Assembly: GCF_018310695.1 (NCBI RefSeq)
Contig: NZ_JAGXCY010000008.1
Coordinates: forward strand, 79,671 to 143,670
DNA length: 64,000 bases
Direction: 5' to 3'
Source of the DNA: Paenibacillus sp. Marseille-Q4541
GTDB taxonomy: Bacteria; Bacillota; Bacilli; Paenibacillales; Paenibacillaceae
Part shown: one piece after another, positions 42,121-51,450 of the stretch
Layout: each line of letters starts with the position of its first letter
How positions within the stretch are numbered: the first letter of the stretch is position 1
Notes under the pieces: model-generated
What the model saw: only the letters and a program-made list of their open reading frames with translations
The model's database searches: none
What the model was told of the DNA's origin: nothing
Made by a program: the position numbers and the translations under genes

Positions 42121-42393
42121 AGAGACACGTCCTTTCGCATGGCCGACCTGTCCGTTTGAATTTGCATAATTAAAATGCCGCAGGCCGCATGTGATCTTTA
42201 ACTTAGCTCCTATTCTACTCCTAATATTTGTAAAGGCAATTCATCAGAAGCCCATTTGAAGGCCAGTCATTCCTTTCTAGAGAGGGATACAATACAGAGA
42301 ATTCCTTTGTTATCAAGGCTTTTCAGGAAGTCATCTATTAGAGTGGGAAGTGCAGAAAATTATTTTGAGGAAATTAGGCAAAAGGACTTGAAA

Positions 42394-42409
42394 TGTGAAA
42401 AATATCACA
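42394..42409. promoter_or_regulatory. Rex/Fnr-like palindrome A upstream of nox
   Basis: TGTGA-AAAATA-TCACA, a perfect TGTGA-N6-TCACA dyad as in Bacillus Fnr sites, and close to the Rex pattern. Confidence 0.6.
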
Positions 42410-42431
42410 TTATAATAAGGTTATAAACATT

Positions 42432-42447
42432 AGTGAATTTATTCACA
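42432..42447. promoter_or_regulatory. Rex/Fnr-like palindrome B upstream of nox
   Basis: AGTGAATTTATTCACA matches the Rex form TGTGAA-N4-TTCACA at all but the first base. Its centre is 38 bp from palindrome A. Confidence 0.6.
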
Positions 42448-42700
42448 TTATAATTACAGCTTGAAGATAAAAGAAATGAAGGATTACAGATATAGAGAGA
42501 AGTTAGCTGAATATGGTGTAGACCCGGGAAGCAACGTTGCATGAAAGTTTGAGAGAAGCGAGGCTTTTACCAAGCCGCGAGTAAGTTATATTTATTGATT
42601 ACATTATTGAAGCACGCATAGGATGGAAAGCTCTAGTCACTCCTGACAATAGTGGAGTTGAGAAGAACACGTATGTAACGGACCTTTTTTTACTCACATT
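42448..42700 (+). other. Long leader region between operators and nox
   Basis: About 250 bp without a credible gene. It contains several local dyads: GCAACGTTGC (42532-42541), GAGGCTT/AAGCC (around 42559-42577), and ACTCC-N10-GGAGT (around 42639-42660), and ends in a T run before palindrome C. It may be an untranslated leader with structure, or only the region between two promoters. I recognise no known riboswitch. Confidence 0.3.
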
Positions 42701-42716
42701 AGTGAAAGTTTTCACA
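42701..42716. promoter_or_regulatory. Rex/Fnr-like palindrome C just upstream of nox
   Basis: AGTGAAAGTTTTCACA, 35 bp before the nox ATG and so near the promoter. It overlaps a further short dyad TCACATTAGTGA (42694-42705). Confidence 0.62.
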
Positions 42717-42750
42717 AATAAATCGGATATCATGTAGGAGGAATTTTATT

Positions 42751-44112
42751 ATGAAAATCGCTGTTGTTGGATGTACTCATGCAGGTACTGCTGCTATTGT
42801 TAATACCGCCAAATTGTATCCAGATGCACAGATCACAGTATACGAGCGTAACGATAATATTTCTTTTCTATCTTGCGGAATTGCTCTGTATGTAGGGGGA
42901 GTCGTAAAAGACCCAGATGGATTGTTCTACTCTTCTCCAGAACAGCTGAAGGAGCTCGGAGTTGAAACAAAGATGCTGCATGAAGTTACGAATATTGATA
43001 CCGAAGGACGTACGCTGAAGGCGCGCAATTTGAAGACGGGCGAAGAAGTGACGGACACCTATGACAAGCTAATTATGACAACAGGATCTTGGCCTATAAT
43101 ACCGAAGCTTGAGGGTATTGATCTGGATAATGTACTCCTATGCAAAAATTACAATCATTCAAATACCATTATTGAGAAAGCAAAAGATGCACATCATGTC
43201 ACTGTAGTTGGAGCTGGATACATCGGTATTGAACTGGTAGAAGCGTTCCAAATGAATGGGAAGGAAGTTACTCTGATTGATGCGGAAGATCGTATTCTGA
43301 GCAAATATCTAGATGCAGAATTTACAGACCGAATTCAGCAATCGCTGACGGATAAAGGCATTGAGTTAGTACTGGGGGAGAAGGTTAGCCGCTTTGGAGG
43401 ACAGGAAGGCAAAGTTACTTCTGTCGTCACTGACAAGGGTGAGTATAAAACGGATCTTGTTATTCTTTGTATCGGTTTCCGTCCAAACACCTCTCTTCTT
43501 GAAGGAAAAGTAGATATGATGCCGAATGGAGCTATCCTAGTCGATCGCTATATGCGCACAAGTAATCCTGATATTTTTGCGGCGGGAGACAGTGCTGCGA
43601 TTTATTATAATCCGACTCGTCAGACCACATATATTCCGCTTGCGACGAATGCAGTACGTATGGGAATGCTTGTAGCACGAAACCTCGTGAACCCGACCCT
43701 TCCATACATGGGAACACAGGGTACATCAGGAATTAAAATTTACGAGCAAAATATCGCAGGGACCGGGCTGACTGAAGCTGCTGCAACTGCTGCCGGACTT
43801 GTGGTTGAAGCGGTGGCTATAGAAGATAGTTACCGTCCAGAGTTTATGCCCACAGCGGAGAAAGTGCTTATCAAAGTCATTTTCGAGAAAGAGTCGCGCA
43901 GGATTGTAGGTGCACAGCTGATGAGTGAAGCAGAGCTGACACAGTCAATCAACACGATTTCCGTATGTATTCAAAATGAGATGACAGTGGATCAGCTGGC
44001 CTTTATTGATTTTTTCTTCCAGCCCCATTATAACAAACCGTGGAATTTTCTGAATTCGGTAGGGCAAGCAGCACTTGCTCCTATACAAGTGAAAGAGTCT
44101 TTGTTAGTGTAA
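42751..44112 (+). CDS. nox: Water-forming NADH oxidase (Nox-2 type)
   Basis: A 453-aa flavoprotein of the NADH oxidase/CoA-disulfide reductase family. It shows VVGCTHAGTAAIV (FAD), the redox Cys in NISFLSCGIALYVGG (near residue 43), a second dinucleotide fold VTVVGAGYIGIELVEAF for NADH, the FAD-binding DIFAAGDSAAI, and the C-terminal dimer segment DFFFQPHYNKPWNFLNS. Such enzymes reduce oxygen to water with two NADH and recycle NAD+ when respiration is limited. AGGAGGAA lies before the ATG. Rex commonly controls such genes in Firmicutes, fitting the palindromes upstream. A CoA-disulfide reductase activity cannot be excluded. Confidence 0.87.
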   Translation: MKIAVVGCTHAGTAAIVNTAKLYPDAQITVYERNDNISFLSCGIALYVGGVVKDPDGLFYSSPEQLKELGVETKMLHEVTNIDTEGRTLKARNLKTGEEVTDTYDKLIMTTGSWPIIPKLEGIDLDNVLLCKNYNHSNTIIEKAKDAHHVTVVGAGYIGIELVEAFQMNGKEVTLIDAEDRILSKYLDAEFTDRIQQSLTDKGIELVLGEKVSRFGGQEGKVTSVVTDKGEYKTDLVILCIGFRPNTSLLEGKVDMMPNGAILVDRYMRTSNPDIFAAGDSAAIYYNPTRQTTYIPLATNAVRMGMLVARNLVNPTLPYMGTQGTSGIKIYEQNIAGTGLTEAAATAAGLVVEAVAIEDSYRPEFMPTAEKVLIKVIFEKESRRIVGAQLMSEAELTQSINTISVCIQNEMTVDQLAFIDFFFQPHYNKPWNFLNSVGQAALAPIQVKESLLV

Positions 44113-44150
44113 CATTTTTACTTATATCTTATTTTTGATAAATCGTTCAG

Positions 44151-44186
44151 AACCGTTAGTGCATTTCTTCGCTGACGGTTTTTTTG
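44151..44186 (+). terminator. Rho-independent terminator of nox
   Basis: Eleven-bp stem AACCGTTAGTG/CGCTGACGGTT with two G-T pairs, then T7. Confidence 0.85.
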
Positions 44187-44223
44187 TGTTTTAAAAAAGG
44201 AGAGTAAGGGAGAAAATAAGACT

Positions 44224-44241
44224 TTGTGATTTTTTTAACAA
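44224..44241. promoter_or_regulatory. Rex-like site upstream of formate/nitrite transporter
   Basis: TTGTGATTTTTTTAACAA matches 14 of 18 positions of the Rex consensus form TTGTGAAATATTTCACAA. It lies 72 bp before the transporter start. Confidence 0.45.
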
Positions 44242-44312
44242 ACTTGAAATGGAAGAAGTTTTACAATGGAAGTGCAAACATTACTTATTAGCGAAAGGAA
44301 GATATTCCGACT

Positions 44313-45170
44313 ATGGCAGCATTAAAACCGGCACAAGTCGCTGAGTATACAGCGGAAACGGGTGAACATAAAGCGCATAATTCTACTTTAACGGTTCTTA
44401 TTTTAGGATTTTTGGCGGGAGCCTACATTGCATTGGGATACTTATTATACATCCGTGTGACCGCTGCAGCTCCAGAAGCATGGGGCAGTATGACTGGATT
44501 TGTAGGAGCACTCGTCTTCCCGGTAGGACTTACCTTGGTTCTGGTTGCAGGAGGAGAACTGCTTACAGGCAATATGATGGCATTATCTCTTGCGCGAATT
44601 ACACAAAAAATTACAACCAGAGAAGTATTCCGCAATTTAGGACTGGTTACCGTAGCAAACTTTGTGGGGGCTCTTTTCGTAGCTTACTTTTTTGGTCATG
44701 TGCTTGGTTTAACTGGCCAAGGAGTTTATCTTGATAAAGTGGTGGATCTCGCAGGACACAAAATAGAAGATCCTTTCCTGAATGCTTATATTTCCGGGAT
44801 CGGTTGTAACTGGTTAGTTGCTCTTGCGGTCTGGCTCGCTTATGCAGCAGATTCGATGACTGCTAAGATCATTGGACTTTGGATTCCAACAACCGCGTTT
44901 GTCGCTTTGGGGTTCCAGCACGTTGTCGCTAACATGTTCCTTATTCCAGCAGCGATCTTTGAAGGTCATTATTCTTGGGGAGAATATCTGGCGAATTTTG
45001 TTCCCGTATGGCTTGGTAATCTGACGGGTGGAGCTGTTTTTGTAGCAGGAGCTTATTACGCTGCTTATCTCTACAAAACAACGGACAAAAAAGTTGCTGT
45101 ACCTGCTGATGAGACAGCGGATAAGAATACAAACGCCAATTCAGCTCCGATACAATCGATTGCCAAGTAA
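44313..45170 (+). CDS. Formate/nitrite transporter family channel
   Basis: A 285-aa FNT protein with six helices. Family motifs are seen in LGFLAGAYIALGYLLYI, GGELLTGNMMALSL, ISGIGCNWLVALAVWLAY, and GFQHVVANMFLIPAAIFEG (central His). FNT channels move formate, nitrite or other small anions. The neighbouring NADH oxidase and a similar palindrome suggest use during oxygen limitation, with formate export or nitrite handling as options. The C-terminal 30 residues are a hydrophilic tail. Confidence 0.93.
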   Translation: MAALKPAQVAEYTAETGEHKAHNSTLTVLILGFLAGAYIALGYLLYIRVTAAAPEAWGSMTGFVGALVFPVGLTLVLVAGGELLTGNMMALSLARITQKITTREVFRNLGLVTVANFVGALFVAYFFGHVLGLTGQGVYLDKVVDLAGHKIEDPFLNAYISGIGCNWLVALAVWLAYAADSMTAKIIGLWIPTTAFVALGFQHVVANMFLIPAAIFEGHYSWGEYLANFVPVWLGNLTGGAVFVAGAYYAAYLYKTTDKKVAVPADETADKNTNANSAPIQSIAK

Positions 45171-45199
45171 ATTTTTGATAGCAATAAATCCTGAAAAAT

Positions 45200-45252
45200 A
45201 AAATTCGCCATGAATAGGTTCGGGGGAACGAAACCTGTACATGACGAATTTT
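45200..45252. terminator. Long hairpin after the formate/nitrite transporter
   Basis: AAAATTCG-CATG-AGGTT pairs with AACCT-CATG-CGAATTTT around an 11-base loop. It is probably the terminator of the transporter gene. A possible promoter TTGATA-N18-TAAAAT (45175-45204) overlaps its left arm. Confidence 0.65.
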
Positions 45253-45264
45253 CGGGAGTGGTCC

Positions 45265-45336
45265 ATGATATGGCATGTGGAGGAGGTCTCTACCTGTCTC
45301 ATAATGCCTTGCTCTTCATTACCCTCCCTTATATAA
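45265..45336 (+). CDS. Candidate 23-codon leader peptide upstream of MFS gene
   Basis: ATG ATA TGG CAT ... ATA TAA encodes MIWHVEEVSTCLIMPCSSLP plus three residues, with GGGAG six bases before the ATG. It is followed by a strong terminator (45373-45431) and then the MFS gene. Leader peptides in this position control some antibiotic-resistance and efflux genes by attenuation. No evidence beyond layout. Confidence 0.4.
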   Translation: MIWHVEEVSTCLIMPCSSLPSLI

Positions 45337-45372
45337 GGTGAAACAATAGAAAACAAAAATATTTATCAAGTT

Positions 45373-45431
45373 ACACAAGTGGCTCTGCAAAGGTTCTACA
45401 CCTCTGCCCAAACAGCTGCTTGTGTTTTTTT
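45373..45431 (+). terminator. Intrinsic terminator in the 5' region of MFS gene (possible attenuator)
   Basis: Twelve-bp stem ACACAAGTGGCT/AGCTGCTTGTGT (two G-T pairs), long loop, T7. It lies 160 bp before the MFS start and after the transporter's own hairpin, so it has no obvious gene to terminate. Confidence 0.7.
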
Positions 45432-45591
45432 ATGACCGTTACATAGAAGCTCGTAACCTAGCATTCGAAGCTGTCCTTTACGTACGCTCATTGCAGATTT
45501 ATTATAGAAGGATATATCTTACATGAAATTGAAAAATGTAGAAAGAGTTTCTGATTTTATATATTGAATTGACTTCATAGGAGAACCTAAC

Positions 45592-46833
45592 ATGAGATGG
45601 CTTGATACATATCCAAAAGAAGTAAAAGTATTTCTAGTTGCTAGTCTAGTTAATGCAACAGGCAGTTCCCTTATGTGGCCGCTTACCACGATGTATGTAT
45701 TTGATGAGCTCGGCCGAAGCATGACACAGGCAGGATTTGTGATTTTGATTCAATCTCTCGGTGGGATTGCTGGGCAGCTTCTTGGCGGCGCATTGTACCA
45801 TCGAGTGGGAGTCAAAAAACTGATCGTAGGGGCTCTTTTATTTAATGCCCTCGGGTTATTCACTTTGCCTTGGATCAGTCAAACTTGGTGGCTATTTATT
45901 ACCATGATGGGTCTGATCGGGCTATTTAATTCAATGTCGCTGCCGGCCATTCAAGCGTTTGTCGGATTTCGGTTTGCCGAACGGCGAGGAGAACTTTTTA
46001 ACGTCATTTATGTTGCGCAAAATATCGGTGTTGCGCTAGGAACCGCACTCAGCGGATTTTTGGCTGACATTTCCTATCACTTGAGCTTTATTGCGAACGG
46101 GATCACTTCAGCAGGTTTTGGCGTGTATTTCTTTTCTTACCTCGGTAAGGTCGATCGTGAACAGGGGGAGGTTTATGTACCTAAGAAGCATGTGACTGGC
46201 GAGCAGAAAAAAGAAAGTACGTGGCAGTTGCTTCTTAATCTGCGGCTTTACCTGTTCCTCAGCTTGGGTACACTCTTCATTTTGCTGGGCAATTCGATCT
46301 GGAATACAGGGGTTTCGCCCTTTATCATATCGGAGGGGATGGAGAAAAAGGCTTATAGCCTGCTGTGGACTTTAAATGGGATCCTTATTTTTGTAGCTCA
46401 ACCGGTGACTTCATTCCTGAAAAAAACAATCGCTTCCACGTCAACAGCCCAGATGACAGTCAGCGCAGTATTTTATACAGCAGGGTTTGCTGTCATTGCT
46501 CTATTCCAGCACTACCCGGGCATGATTCTAGCTATGATCCTCATTACACTAGGCGAGATGCTGATTTCCCCTGCTACGCCTGCTTTCATCTCAGATCATG
46601 CGGGGAAGGCAGCGCCATTTTATCTAGGTGTTTCAGGCGGGATTGGCGCTATAGGGCGAGTAGCGGGACCGTATGCAATGGGCGTGATGTTTGATGCCGG
46701 AGGTCTTGCTCCAGTTGCTTGGTTTGCTACGATTACTGCTGGTGTCGGTATCATCATGTTTGTCATCCATGCTCGTATCAATGCCTCTAGGGTGAAGGCA
46801 TACGAGCTGGGAGAAGAACATATCTCCTTTTAG
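45592..46833 (+). CDS. MFS transporter, probable drug or metabolite exporter
   Basis: A 413-aa, twelve-helix MFS protein (LVASLVNATGSSLMWPLTTMYV; QSLGGIAGQLLGGALYHRVGVKKLIVG; late GVSGGIGAIGRVAGPYAMGVMFDAGG). It resembles YttB/YfkF-type putative drug exporters. ATAGGAGA lies before the ATG. Upstream leader ORF and terminator suggest inducible expression. Confidence 0.87.
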   Translation: MRWLDTYPKEVKVFLVASLVNATGSSLMWPLTTMYVFDELGRSMTQAGFVILIQSLGGIAGQLLGGALYHRVGVKKLIVGALLFNALGLFTLPWISQTWWLFITMMGLIGLFNSMSLPAIQAFVGFRFAERRGELFNVIYVAQNIGVALGTALSGFLADISYHLSFIANGITSAGFGVYFFSYLGKVDREQGEVYVPKKHVTGEQKKESTWQLLLNLRLYLFLSLGTLFILLGNSIWNTGVSPFIISEGMEKKAYSLLWTLNGILIFVAQPVTSFLKKTIASTSTAQMTVSAVFYTAGFAVIALFQHYPGMILAMILITLGEMLISPATPAFISDHAGKAAPFYLGVSGGIGAIGRVAGPYAMGVMFDAGGLAPVAWFATITAGVGIIMFVIHARINASRVKAYELGEEHISF

Positions 46834-46855
46834 TTTTATCACGTTATACGAAATG

Positions 46856-46887
46856 AAGGAGTCCTCTCATCGGGACTCCTTTTTTGT
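46856..46887 (+). terminator. Rho-independent terminator of MFS gene
   Basis: Stem AAGGAGTCC/GGGACTCCTT, then T6. The following gap to 47277 (about 390 bp) holds no credible gene; a weak 105-codon frame on the minus strand lacks a binding site and familiar sequence. Confidence 0.9.
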
Positions 46888-47277
46888 GTTGTTATTGTAA
46901 CCCGTCTTGAAATTCCGCATTGCGAATCTTTGCATCTTTTGCCCTACGCAGCATATTCCATTCCCCCTTCTTCCTTCCTAATTTCAGACGAATACACAAA
47001 ACTAAGACGATTGATGTAACTTTTTTCACCCTACATAACAATAATTTATCCCTTATGCCATTTGTATTTTGCTGATTAAATACATGGTAACGGATTTGTA
47101 AATTCCCTGTAAAAAATGGATTTAAAGGGAAAAGTCCTATCTTGACGAAAGGGGTGAGGTCGCCACACCAGCCCAATCGAATTTTGTGCTCTTCATTACC
47201 AGCAACCACGATCGGTCTCGTCTTTTTCAGATGTTTCTATGAACAAAAATAAGAATGAAATATAGGAGGGGTTTCGC

Positions 47278-48867
47278 TTGCAACAAGCTTCTGTCTTCCG
47301 TCGTTCAATGATCACCGTATTGGTCATTCTTCTCATTCTTCCGTGGTTGGCAACAAGAGCAGACGCTGCCGCAACATGGCAGCCGAATACTGCATACAAG
47401 AAGGGAGATCAAGTTACTTATCAGAGCAAAAATTATGAATGTTTACAGCCTCATACGTCTTTAAATGGCTGGGAGCCGCCAAATGTTCCTGCGCTATGGA
47501 AATATACGGGGGATGCTTCAGGTGGAGGCGGTACGACACCGACTCCAGATACTACGGCACCTACAGTTCCGACTGGTTTGGCTTCATCTGGCATAACAGA
47601 AACGTCATTTCAGCTGGCATGGACTGCTTCTACGGATAACGTGGGTGTCACAGGATACGAAGTCTACCGAGACGGTACGCTTGCTACCACAGTTGCAACA
47701 AATTCAGCAGCTATTGTTGGCTTAACAGCCGGTACCACATACGCATTTACTGTGAAAGCAAAAGATGCTGCTGGCAATGTGTCTGCTGCAAGTAGCTCGC
47801 TTAGTGTAACAACCAAAACAGGAACAACGAATCCCAACCCCAATCCAACAGGCAGCAAATGGCTGATTGGATACTGGCATAACTTTGATAATGGATCTAC
47901 CAATATTCGTTTGCGTAATGTAAACCCGGCCTACGACATCATCAATGTATCCTTTGCAGAACCGATTTCTCATGGAAGCGGTACCTTAGCCTTCACTCCT
48001 TACAACGCTTCTGTAGAGGAATTTAAATCTGATATTGCCTACCTGCAAAGCCAAGGGAAAAAGGTGCTTATCTCCATGGGCGGAGCGAATGGAACGATCG
48101 AACTAACGGATGCTACCAAAAAACAGCAGTTTGAAGATTCCCTTAAATCGATCATTAATACGTATGGCTTCAACGGTCTGGATATTGACCTCGAAGGCAG
48201 TTCGTTATCCCTGAATGCGGGGGATACTGATTTCCGCAATCCGACAACACCGAAAATCGTAAATTTAATTAACGGAGTGAAAGCTGTAAAAGCCACATTT
48301 GGTGCCAATTTCATGATTACAGCAGCACCTGAAACGGCTTATGTGCAAGGTGGTTATCTGAATTATGGCGGACCTTGGGGAGCTTATCTTCCTGTCATTC
48401 ATGCCCTTCGTAACGATCTGAATTTATTACATGTGCAGCATTATAACAGCGGTTCCATGATCGGGCTTGATGGCCGTGCTTACTCCCAAGGGACTGCAGA
48501 TTTCCATGTAGCTATGGCTGAAATGCTGCTTCAAGGATTCAATGTAGGCGGCAGCTCCGGTCCATTCTTTAGTCCGCTTCGTCCAGATCAAATTGCTATT
48601 GGTGTACCGGCTACCCAGCAAGCTGCAGGCGGAGGCTACACGGCACCAGCTGAATTGCAAAAAGCAATGAACTATCTAATTAAGGGTGTTTCTTATGGTG
48701 GATCATATACGCTTCGTCAACCTGCCGGTTACCCTGGTCTAAAAGGAATTATGACTTGGTCAATTAACTGGGATGCCTTTGCAAACAATCAGTTTTCGAG
48801 TGCACATCGTTCGTTTTTGAATTCCTTTAGTGCTCAGCAGGCAAGTGCAAAGGAGGCAGTGAGATAA
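47278..48867 (+). CDS. Secreted GH18 chitinase with N-terminal CBM5/12 and FnIII (ChiD-like)
   Basis: A 529-aa extracellular chitinase. TTG start, with ATAGGAGGGG upstream. Signal peptide about 1-32 (cleavage near ADA-AATW). CBM5/12 at about 33-77 ([20 protein letters not shown] ... [11 protein letters not shown]), FnIII at about 95-180, GH18 at about 190-520. The GH18 motif DGxDxDxE appears as [10 protein letters not shown] with the catalytic Glu. The type is that of Bacillus ChiD and Streptomyces ChiC-like enzymes (subfamily B), often processive or chitobiose-releasing. The stop is immediately followed by the ATG of the next chitinase, so the two are co-expressed. Confidence 0.95.
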   Translation: MQQASVFRRSMITVLVILLILPWLATRADAAATWQPNTAYKKGDQVTYQSKNYECLQPHTSLNGWEPPNVPALWKYTGDASGGGGTTPTPDTTAPTVPTGLASSGITETSFQLAWTASTDNVGVTGYEVYRDGTLATTVATNSAAIVGLTAGTTYAFTVKAKDAAGNVSAASSSLSVTTKTGTTNPNPNPTGSKWLIGYWHNFDNGSTNIRLRNVNPAYDIINVSFAEPISHGSGTLAFTPYNASVEEFKSDIAYLQSQGKKVLISMGGANGTIELTDATKKQQFEDSLKSIINTYGFNGLDIDLEGSSLSLNAGDTDFRNPTTPKIVNLINGVKAVKATFGANFMITAAPETAYVQGGYLNYGGPWGAYLPVIHALRNDLNLLHVQHYNSGSMIGLDGRAYSQGTADFHVAMAEMLLQGFNVGGSSGPFFSPLRPDQIAIGVPATQQAAGGGYTAPAELQKAMNYLIKGVSYGGSYTLRQPAGYPGLKGIMTWSINWDAFANNQFSSAHRSFLNSFSAQQASAKEAVR

Positions 48868-51252
48868 ATGAAAGCTTCTATTAACGTGCGCAAGGCGAGT
48901 GCGAAGGGCGCTAAGTTTATTCTTGGTTTAACGATGCTCTTATCTGTGATTGTTCCTTCTTTGGTTGCTGGTCCCAGCTCCGCTTCTGCAGCAGACAGTT
49001 ATAAGATTGTGGGTTATTATCCGTCATGGGCTGCCTATGGAAGAGCGTATAACGTATCCGACATTGATGCTACCAAGCTGACGCATATTAACTACGCTTT
49101 TGCGGATATCTGCTGGAACGGTAAACACGGAAACCCTGATCCTACAGGACCGAATCCGGTAACTTGGTCTTGTCAGGACGAGAACAGCCAAACGATTAAC
49201 GTACCGAACGGAACGATCGTTCTCGGCGATCCATGGATTGATACCGGCAAACGATATGCAGGTGATACGTGGGATCAGCCCTATGCAGGGAATATCAATC
49301 AGCTGAACAAATTGAAAAAGATTAATTCGAACCTCAAAACGATCATCTCTGTAGGTGGATGGACTTGGTCTAATCGTTTTTCCGATGTTGCTGCTACACA
49401 AGCTACAAGAGAAACGTTCGCTAACTCGGCTGTCGATTTCCTTCGCAAATATAACTTTGACGGGGTCGATCTAGACTGGGAGTACCCAGTATCGGGTGGT
49501 CTTAATGGCAACAGCAAACGTCCTGAGGATAAACAAAACTATACACTGTTGTTACGAGAAATTCGTACTAAACTGGATGCGGCAGAGAAAGTCGACGGAA
49601 AAGAATATCTGGTTACTATTGCAAGCGGTGCATCTGCTACTTATGCCGCGAATACTGAACTTGGAAAAATAGCTGAAATTGTAGACTGGATTAACATTAT
49701 GACGTACGACTTTAACGGGGCATGGCAAAAGATCAGTGCACATAATGCGCCACTTTATTACGACCCTGCAGCTACAGCAGCAGGTGTACCACAAGCGGAC
49801 TCTTTCTATGTAGATTCAGGTGCACAAGGTCATTTGAATGCGGGTGTACCAGCAAGCAAACTTGTACTGGGTGTTCCGTTCTATGGACGTGGATGGGACG
49901 GCTGTGCCGCAGCAAATAATGGTCAATATCAACAATGTGCGGGTGGGGCTACGGTAGGTACATGGGAAGCCGGATCTTTTGACTTCTATGACCTAGAAGC
50001 AAATTACATCAACAAAAATGGCTACACCCGTTACTGGAATGATACAGCGAAGGTGCCTTTCCTTTATAACGCATCCAACAAACGTTTCATTTCTTATGAC
50101 GATGTTGAATCTATTGGATACAAAACATCTTATATTAAGAATAAAAACCTAGGTGGAGCTATGTTCTGGGAACTGAGTGGAGATCGTAACAAGACACTTC
50201 TGAACAAACTTAAAACAGATCTATCCGGTAATCCAACAACACCGCCGGTAGATACAATCGCACCAACAGCGCCTGCGGGTCTTGCTTCCTCTGCTCAAAC
50301 GATAAACAGCGTTACGCTAGGCTGGACTGCATCTACCGATAATGTAGGTGTAACGGGATATAATGTGTATAACGGGACGACGTTGGCCGCTACGGTAACG
50401 GGTACAACAGCAACGGTAAGCGGACTCACAGCGAATACTTCCTACACATTTACAGTAAAAGCAAGAGATGCAGCAGGTAACCTGTCTGCAGCAAGTAATG
50501 CGGTAACGGTGAAAACAGCAGCGGCGCCGGTAGCGGACACGCAGGCACCAACCGTGCCTGTAAATCTTGCTTCCACTGGTCAAACGACAAACAGTGTTAC
50601 ACTGGGCTGGACTGCGTCTACGGATAATGTAGGTGTCACAGGATACGATGTGTACAATGGAACTACGCTGGCTGCTACGGTAACAGGTACAACAGCAACG
50701 GTAAGTGGACTCACAGCGAATACTTCGTATACATTTACAGTAAAAGCAAAAGATGCAGCAGGTAATGTATCTGCGGCAAGTAATGCGGTAACCGTAAAAA
50801 CAGCGGCGGCACCGGTAGCGGACACGCAGGCACCAACCGTGCCTGTAAATCTTGCTTCCTCTGCTCAAACAGAAACCAGTATTACACTGGGCTGGACTGC
50901 GTCTACCGATAATGTAGGTGTCACAGGATACGATGTGTATAATGGAACTACGCTGGCTGCTACGGTAACGGGTACAACAGCAACGGTAAGTGGACTCACA
51001 GCGAACACTTCCTACACATTTACAGTAAAAGCTAAAGATGCAGCAGGCAATATGTCTGCTGCAAGTAATGCGATAACCGTCAAAACTTCTGCTACTCCGA
51101 ATCCTGGTGTTTCGGAGTGGAAGGTAAACACGGCATATACCGTAGGTCAGCTTGTGACCTATAATGGAAAAACGTATAAAGCTATTCAACCACATACTTC
51201 CCTAGCAGGATGGGAACCGGCCAATGTACCTGCTCTATGGCAAGTGCAGTAA
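48868..51252 (+). CDS. Secreted GH18 chitinase with three FnIII repeats and C-terminal CBM5/12 (ChiA1-like)
   Basis: A 794-aa extracellular chitinase. The signal peptide ends near ASA-ADSYK (residue about 41). GH18 spans about 42-450 with the catalytic [11 protein letters not shown] and a chitinase insertion domain typical of subfamily A. Three FnIII domains (about 465-555, 560-650, 655-745) are nearly identical, and a CBM5/12 closes the protein (about 748-794; [20 protein letters not shown] ... WQVQ). The layout resembles B. circulans ChiA1. AAAGGAGG lies inside the end of the upstream gene; the two frames abut. Confidence 0.96.
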   Translation: MKASINVRKASAKGAKFILGLTMLLSVIVPSLVAGPSSASAADSYKIVGYYPSWAAYGRAYNVSDIDATKLTHINYAFADICWNGKHGNPDPTGPNPVTWSCQDENSQTINVPNGTIVLGDPWIDTGKRYAGDTWDQPYAGNINQLNKLKKINSNLKTIISVGGWTWSNRFSDVAATQATRETFANSAVDFLRKYNFDGVDLDWEYPVSGGLNGNSKRPEDKQNYTLLLREIRTKLDAAEKVDGKEYLVTIASGASATYAANTELGKIAEIVDWINIMTYDFNGAWQKISAHNAPLYYDPAATAAGVPQADSFYVDSGAQGHLNAGVPASKLVLGVPFYGRGWDGCAAANNGQYQQCAGGATVGTWEAGSFDFYDLEANYINKNGYTRYWNDTAKVPFLYNASNKRFISYDDVESIGYKTSYIKNKNLGGAMFWELSGDRNKTLLNKLKTDLSGNPTTPPVDTIAPTAPAGLASSAQTINSVTLGWTASTDNVGVTGYNVYNGTTLAATVTGTTATVSGLTANTSYTFTVKARDAAGNLSAASNAVTVKTAAAPVADTQAPTVPVNLASTGQTTNSVTLGWTASTDNVGVTGYDVYNGTTLAATVTGTTATVSGLTANTSYTFTVKAKDAAGNVSAASNAVTVKTAAAPVADTQAPTVPVNLASSAQTETSITLGWTASTDNVGVTGYDVYNGTTLAATVTGTTATVSGLTANTSYTFTVKAKDAAGNMSAASNAITVKTSATPNPGVSEWKVNTAYTVGQLVTYNGKTYKAIQPHTSLAGWEPANVPALWQVQ
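50260..51090 (+). repeat. Three tandem 285-bp repeats encoding FnIII domains
   Basis: Unit starts at 50260, 50545 and 50830 (GCACCAAC ... CTTGCTTCC), exactly 285 bp (95 codons) apart. Units 2 and 3 are almost identical at DNA level over most of their length; unit 1 differs slightly more. This indicates recent duplication or gene conversion. A diverged single copy lies in the upstream chitinase (about 47550-47820). Confidence 0.9.
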
Positions 51253-51308
51253 TAACGAAGGTTGTATTGGAATTGCTCAAGTCAGAAGAGGATTGTATAT
51301 GAACCATT

Positions 51309-51341
51309 AAATAAGCTCTCCCCATGGGAGGGTTTATTTTC
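51309..51341 (+). terminator. Terminator of the chitinase pair
   Basis: AAATAAGCTCTCCC/GGGAGGGTTTATTT around CAT, T-rich tail. Confidence 0.8.
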
Positions 51342-51450
51342 TTTTGTCCTAAAGGGTCATATTTCATCTTGTTTTGTCATGTTATGTATGGCATATGGTA
51401 GAATAGGAAAAATACAAAATACACGTATAGAAAAGAAAGGGAGATCGCAG

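Noticed and set aside
45256..45340. Purine-riboswitch-like fragments (ATATGG, TCTACC) before the MFS gene
   Set aside because: The spacing of the conserved elements and the expected P1 and P3 pairings are not present; a leader ORF with terminator explains the region better.
46892..47209. 105-codon minus-strand ORF upstream of the chitinases
   Set aside because: No ribosome binding site, no recognisable sequence, and it spans the expected promoter region of the chitinase genes.
47100..47277. Possible c-di-GMP (GEMM) riboswitch before the chitinases
   Set aside because: Fragments such as GACGAAAGG are seen, but the conserved core elements are missing.
50317..51195. Long minus-strand ORF (292 codons) across the FnIII repeats
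   Set aside because: It is the antisense of the repeated FnIII coding sequence, with repeated Cys/Arg/Tyr-rich junk; the plus-strand gene is clear.
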